A stretch of 24,924 bases of DNA from Candidatus Poribacteria bacterium. GTDB taxonomy: Bacteria; Poribacteria; WGA-4E; WGA-3G. The stretch is from NCBI GenBank assembly GCA_028824575.1, contig JAPPDN010000135.1, forward strand, positions 1 through 24,924, read 5' to 3'. Below, in pieces: positions 22,099-24,924 of this stretch. Position 1 is the first letter of the stretch. Each line of letters opens with the position of its first letter. The translations under genes were made by a program, and so were the position numbers. The notes below the pieces were generated by a model. That model was given only the letters and a program-made list of their open reading frames with translations, ran no database searches and had not been told where the DNA came from.

Positions 22099-22332
22099 AT
22101 AGTTGTCAGTTATCAGTACGATTTTTCTGCGAAAAATCTTTCAGTTGTCAGAAAGAGACCTTTTGAATTGTCTCAACCCTCTTTTAACCGACAACTCTCA
22201 CTGCGAGGCAAACCGATAACTGACAACTATTCTTACTGACAACTGAGAACCGATAACTGACAACTATTTCCTCTGATAACCGGTAACTGACAACCATTCC
22301 TCTGACAACCGACAACTGACGACTGACAACTA
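22099..22332. repeat. Heptamer-arm palindromic repeat R8 (largest copy)
   Basis: The left arm is ATAGTTGTCAGTTATCAGT. It is followed by the GATTTTTC-TGC-GAAAAATC hairpin (within 22118-22144, identical over 27 bases to R6) and the CTCTCACTGCGAGGCAAAC module (also in R4). After these come at least five successive right arms of the type CTGACAACTAT/CCGATAACTGACAACTAT, separated by TTCCTCTGA-type joints. It fills nearly all of the 311-bp gap and ends seven bases before the next ATG. Confidence 0.88.
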
Positions 22333-22338
22333 CTTACT

Positions 22339-22728
22339 ATGGACTGGGTTTTCAACACCTTCTCGGAATATCTTGAGAACGACTTCAAAAAGCGGATCGG
22401 CAACCCGAATCCTACCGTTGCCGATCTTTGGCAAGCCTTTCAGGTACTCTTCCCCGCGACTTCAGCGCAGCTCCTCGTGCAGGAGCCGGTGGGCAATACA
22501 GTGCGATTTAAAGCACTTGCGTTCTATCATGCAGACGAAATGGGTCCGTTGATTGAAACCCCCTTGAAGTATCTCAGACAAAATTTCGGGGGCGGTAAAT
22601 TCAAAATCAACTTCTATCACGGCATGCAGTTCATCGCGACGATTAATTTCAAGCCAGAGGGTCCTGAAATCTGGCGCGATCTACCGGAAATGGAAGGAAA
22701 TCCAGCAATTGACGAAGTCGCGACTTAA
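22339..22728 (+). CDS. Unknown small soluble protein
   Basis: 129 residues; not recognised. It has no signal peptide or membrane helix. The N-terminus is helical (MDWVFNTFSEYLENDFKKRIG), the middle mixed (PTVADLWQAFQVLFPATSAQLLVQEPVGNTVRFKALAFYH), with strands near the end (GKFKINFYHGMQFIATINF). No Shine-Dalgarno is present: the ATG directly follows a palindromic-repeat arm (CTGACAACTACTTACTATG). Coding is supported by its codon pattern and by the regular intergenic repeats at both ends. The stop is immediately followed by two GTAGTAGGCAC hairpins. Confidence 0.65.
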   Translation: MDWVFNTFSEYLENDFKKRIGNPNPTVADLWQAFQVLFPATSAQLLVQEPVGNTVRFKALAFYHADEMGPLIETPLKYLRQNFGGGKFKINFYHGMQFIATINFKPEGPEIWRDLPEMEGNPAIDEVAT

Positions 22729-22790
22729 AGTAGTAGACACGCTTCATGTACCGTAGCCTAAAGTAGTAGGCACACTCCGTGTGCCGTAAC
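22727..22790. repeat. GTAGTAGGCAC hairpin repeat, two tandem copies
   Basis: Copy 2 (22727-22757) has a decayed stem (GACACGCTTCATGTACC). Copy 3 (22760-22790) has a perfect 7-bp stem, GGCACAC-TCC-GTGTGCC (22769-22785). Both start AAAGTAGTAG and end CCGTAGC or CCGTAAC, as in copy 1 at 19842. Confidence 0.75.
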
Positions 22791-22798
22791 CAAGGACA

Positions 22799-23245
22799 AT
22801 GGACAAAATCATGCGTCAACAACAGGAATTTGAGGGATGCCCCTCGTGCGAAAATACAAATCTCCGACGGTTGGATGGAAATTCATGGTTCTGCTTAGAT
22901 TGTGACTGGGATAACCTTAGCGTTATTCCGAAAGGCAATGACGAACTCCTCACCTCCCTCCGGCACGGAGATGTCCATTCGCGGCGGATCGCCGCACAAG
23001 CGTTGATTAATATCGGTGATACCGATCGGCATCTCGCCACGAAGATGGATTCAAACGCGCTACTCGAAGCGTTAGATGACGAAGATGCCGATGTGCGTTA
23101 CTTCGTCGCTGTCGCTCTCGGTAAACTGGAAGCCAGCCTTAGCCTCGGTAAACTCAAGCAGCTCGCCCGAGACGATGCCTCCGCCCTCGTTCGCGAAGGT
23201 GCTAAATCAGCGGTTGAACAGATCGAATCACGCCAGTTGCCTTAG
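22799..23245 (+). CDS. Zinc-ribbon plus HEAT-repeat protein
   Basis: 148 residues (ATG 22811 is an alternative start, four codons in). The N-terminus is a zinc ribbon with Cys14-x2-Cys17 (CPSC) and Cys32-x2-Cys35 (CLDC). The rest, from about residue 48, is two to three HEAT/PBS-lyase-type helical pairs (SLRHGDVHSRRIAAQALINIGD; ALLEALDDEDADVRYFVAVALGKLE; LKQLARDDASALVREGAKSAVEQI). HEAT arrays usually serve protein-protein contacts, so this is probably an adaptor. The partner is unknown. It lies 22 bp before the second Gfo/Idh gene and may be co-transcribed with it. Confidence 0.85.
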   Translation: MDKIMRQQQEFEGCPSCENTNLRRLDGNSWFCLDCDWDNLSVIPKGNDELLTSLRHGDVHSRRIAAQALINIGDTDRHLATKMDSNALLEALDDEDADVRYFVAVALGKLEASLSLGKLKQLARDDASALVREGAKSAVEQIESRQLP

Positions 23246-23267
23246 TGGCTAAAGGAAATACAAAAAT

Positions 23268-24332
23268 ATGGAAAAAGTTCGACTCGGTTATATCGGTTGT
23301 GGATTCATGGCACAGAAGGTCCATATCCCGAATTTTGTGAGCATCCCGGAATGTGAACTCATCGGACTTGCGGAAGTCCGTTCCGAACTCGGAAAAACAG
23401 TCCAAAATCGTTTCGGTATCCCGCAACTTTATAGCGATCACGGTGAACTTGCACAAAACGCCGATATTGAAGCGGTGGCAGTATCCGCTGACTTCGCATT
23501 ACAAGGCGAAATCGCCAAAGACTTACTCTTGGCTGGTAAACATGTCTTTATGGAGAAACCGATGGCTGTCTCCACCGAACAGGCAGAGGCTATCGTGACG
23601 GCATCGCAGAAGTCTGGCAAAAAGTTGATGGTCGGCTACATGAAACGATACGATGCCGGAAACGAGATCGTCAAGGCGAAAATAGCACAATTCCGAGAGA
23701 CCGACGAACTCGGACGTTTGACGTATGCCAGAAATCACGGCTTCGGTGGGGATTGGGTCTGCAACCTTGATACCCACATGGACGGAACCGACGAACCAAA
23801 ACCGAGCGCGCCTGTCAAAACCCCAGAATGGATACCTGAGCAGTACCGAGGCTCGTATTTAGGATACCTCCAGCAGTATACACACAATATCAATCTGATG
23901 CGTTGGTTCCTTGATGCGGGCGACAAAGTTACTGTCAAAGTCGTCGATTTAGATGCGAACGGATATTCCGGTGTTGTCATCTTCGATATGGATGGCATCC
24001 GTGTAACATTGGAAACAGGACACGTTTCGCACTATCGTTGGGATGAGCATAGTCAAATCTATTTTCAGAATGGATGGATTCACACGTGGGCACCGCCGTT
24101 ACTCTTGAAGAACACACCGGCGGAGGTTGAAATCTATCGTGCTGGCGAAGAACAGGAAATTACACGTCCGATACCGAGACCGAGCTGGACATGGGCATAT
24201 CACAGGGAGGCAGAATACTTCATCGCGAACGTCCGTAACGATGAACCCTTCCGCTCTTCAGCCGAAGATACACTTACTGATGTCAGACTCTTTGAGGACA
24301 TCTACCGAATCTTCATTGAACAGCAGAAATAG
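23268..24332 (+). CDS. Gfo/Idh/MocA family NAD(P)-dependent oxidoreductase
   Basis: 354 residues. The Rossmann motif is GYIGCGFMAQKVHIPNF (7-23), and AGKHVFMEKPMAVST, with the catalytic EKP, is at about 88-102. The C-terminal domain has YLQQYTHNINLMRWFLDAGD with the expected active-site His, and SWTWAYHREAEYFIANVRNDEPFRSSAEDTLTDVRLFEDIYRIF, the common family ending. It shares the fold with the 11030-12004 protein but is not a recent duplicate: the substrate-domain sequences differ. AAAGGAA upstream supports the start. Probably sugar or polyol metabolism; the substrate is unassigned. Confidence 0.92.
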   Translation: MEKVRLGYIGCGFMAQKVHIPNFVSIPECELIGLAEVRSELGKTVQNRFGIPQLYSDHGELAQNADIEAVAVSADFALQGEIAKDLLLAGKHVFMEKPMAVSTEQAEAIVTASQKSGKKLMVGYMKRYDAGNEIVKAKIAQFRETDELGRLTYARNHGFGGDWVCNLDTHMDGTDEPKPSAPVKTPEWIPEQYRGSYLGYLQQYTHNINLMRWFLDAGDKVTVKVVDLDANGYSGVVIFDMDGIRVTLETGHVSHYRWDEHSQIYFQNGWIHTWAPPLLLKNTPAEVEIYRAGEEQEITRPIPRPSWTWAYHREAEYFIANVRNDEPFRSSAEDTLTDVRLFEDIYRIFIEQQK

Positions 24333-24617
24333 TTGTCAGTTATAGTAAAACTTAGAATTATGTAGACCCCTATCTCTTAACAAATATCCGCTTGTAGTAG
24401 GGCAATTCTGCGGCGTACGCGAAGAAATCCGCAGAAATACCCAAGCAAAAACACCCCAAATGCGACGTGCATTATTGCCCGTTGCGTCAAGAAGTACACA
24501 GATATTTTTAGTTCCACTATACCAGTTGTCAGTTAAAGAGGTTTCAGTTCAGCGACAACGGTTCTTGTTTGCAAATCACTTCTTAACTGAAGACTGATGA
24601 CTGAAAACTGAAAACTA
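24330..24617. repeat. Heptamer-arm palindromic repeat R9, interrupted by a MITE-like element
   Basis: AATAGTTGTCAGT (24329-24340) is followed by the TATAGT element, and the repeat resumes at 24522 with CCAGTTGTCAGTTAAAGAGG. The right part TTCTTAACTGAAGACTGATG, then CTGAAAACTGAAAACTATTT, ends on the stop codon of the converging gene. The duplicated arm word on both sides of the element shows the repeat was there first. Confidence 0.7.
24341..24521. mobile_element. MITE-like element, TATAGT family, copy 2
   Basis: It starts TATAGTAAAACTTAGAATTA (copy 1: TATAGTAAAACCTATAATTA) and ends GTTCCACTATA (copy 1: GCTTCACTATA). Shared internal words in the same order are TGCGGCGTAC and ATGCGACGTGCAT, the latter a palindrome. 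It has an extra CTGCGG/CCGCAG hairpin. There is no coding capacity. Confidence 0.6.
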
Positions 24618-24924
24618 TTTCCGCATTAGAATTTCCGTGCTGTTAATGTCTATCGCAAGTTCATAGTTCGCCTGCAAATACGCCGCAATCAACGGATGCC
24701 GCTCCTCAACACGGATACCGTCAACAGCATCGAACCATCCCCCCGTTTTAAAAATCACCAGACGCGTTTTATCGCGTTCAAGGGCTTCAATAACCTCTTG
24801 CTGCATTGCAGGTGTTGATGCGTACGAGACCTGATGGAATCGGGAGACTCCGGGTCGATTCGCGAAGAAATAGTAGGCACCCTGACTCGTAAAATCGAAA
24901 ATCTTTTCGTTCTCTGCTGTATTT
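24615..24924 (-). CDS. C-terminal part of an unknown protein (possibly a membrane glycosyltransferase-like protein), cut by window edge
   Basis: The minus-strand frame is open from the window edge to a TAG at 24615, about 102 residues. It reads FTSQGAYYFFANRPGVSRFHQVSYASTPAMQQEVIEALERDKTRLVIFKTGGWFDAVDGIRVEERHPLIAAYLQANYEL. The order (aromatic strand, xNRPGVSRF, then QQEVIxALERDKTRLVI) is like the periplasmic C-terminal domain of some GT39/PMT-like membrane proteins, but the membrane part is outside the window, so the family is a guess. An internal ATG at 24806 is unlikely to be the true start because conserved-looking sequence continues upstream. It converges on the 23268 gene across R9. Confidence 0.7.
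   Translation of the reverse strand, partial: NTAENEKIFDFTSQGAYYFFANRPGVSRFHQVSYASTPAMQQEVIEALERDKTRLVIFKTGGWFDAVDGIRVEERHPLIAAYLQANYELAIDINSTEILMRK

Noticed and set aside
22099..22332. Possible CRISPR array, because of many short repeated units
   Set aside because: Units are 7-bp arms and modules in inverted orientation, without constant-length spacers or cas genes.
24866..24890. TAGTAGGCACCCTG resembling the GTAGTAGGCAC hairpin repeat
   Set aside because: It lies inside an open reading frame (YYFFANRP region) and has no pairing stem; the match is short and probably chance.
1..24924. tRNA, rRNA or known riboswitch genes
   Set aside because: I found no cloverleaf-like sequence, rRNA segment or riboswitch consensus on either strand by eye; a covariance-model scan would be needed to exclude small ones.

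Overview
This window reads as a piece of a Gram-negative, metabolically versatile environmental bacterium. My best inference, at moderate confidence, is the Candidatus Poribacteria or a related sponge/marine lineage. The grounds are the mixture of Gfo/Idh/MocA oxidoreductases, tandem phytanoyl-CoA dioxygenase (PhyH) genes, secreted LamG-type proteins, PCP_red modules and very abundant modular palindromic intergenic repeats. No rRNA, tRNA or universal marker gene is present to settle the taxonomy. Outer-membrane status is supported by a PorV/FadL-like beta-barrel protein.

Layout. (1) 1-8406, all minus strand: a VOC protein cut by the window edge; a four-gene complex I block nuoABCD with a repeat between nuoC and nuoD; two tandem paralogous secreted proteins; pdxH; a TrkH potassium channel subunit; and a predicted outer-membrane barrel. 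(2) 8550-13082, plus strand: a tightly overlapping rsmI / 3-hydroxyacyl-CoA dehydrogenase / VTT-membrane-protein operon, a Gfo/Idh oxidoreductase and a DMT-type transporter. (3) 13083-17700: a visibly more AT-rich, accessory-looking stretch. It holds an ECF sigma factor with a structured leader, an unknown secreted protein, a decayed insertion sequence with perfect terminal repeats and TA flanks, and a three-gene overlapping cassette of LamG and membrane-anchored proteins. (4) 17900-23245: a CopD/HemJ-like membrane protein behind a good sigma70-type promoter, a radical SAM/SPASM protein of the AhbC/AhbD/NirJ type fused to a PCP_red domain, two tandem PhyH dioxygenases, a second small protein ending in PCP_red, an unknown protein and a zinc-ribbon/HEAT protein. 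(5) 23268-24924: a second Gfo/Idh oxidoreductase and the C-terminal part of a gene running off the window.

The most distinctive signal is not a gene. At least nine intergenic loci carry long imperfect palindromes. Their left arm is a run of 7-bp units (AGTTGTC / AGTTATC) and their right arm is the reverse complement (CTGATAACTGACAACTAT). Shared internal modules are shuffled between copies. For five genes (pdxH, trkH, rsmI, the DMT transporter and the 22339 gene) the right arm ends only a few bases before the start codon, and no Shine-Dalgarno is visible. Many other genes in the window have strong AAGGAG-type sites. Two further small dispersed repeat families are present: TATAGT-ended MITE-like elements and GTAGTAGGCAC hairpins. 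One MITE is nested inside a palindrome.

A second cross-cutting signal is a C-terminal tag, GKL-x3-WG-x-LK-x2-stop. It is shared by the two paralogous secreted proteins and by an otherwise unlike LamG protein 11 kb away.
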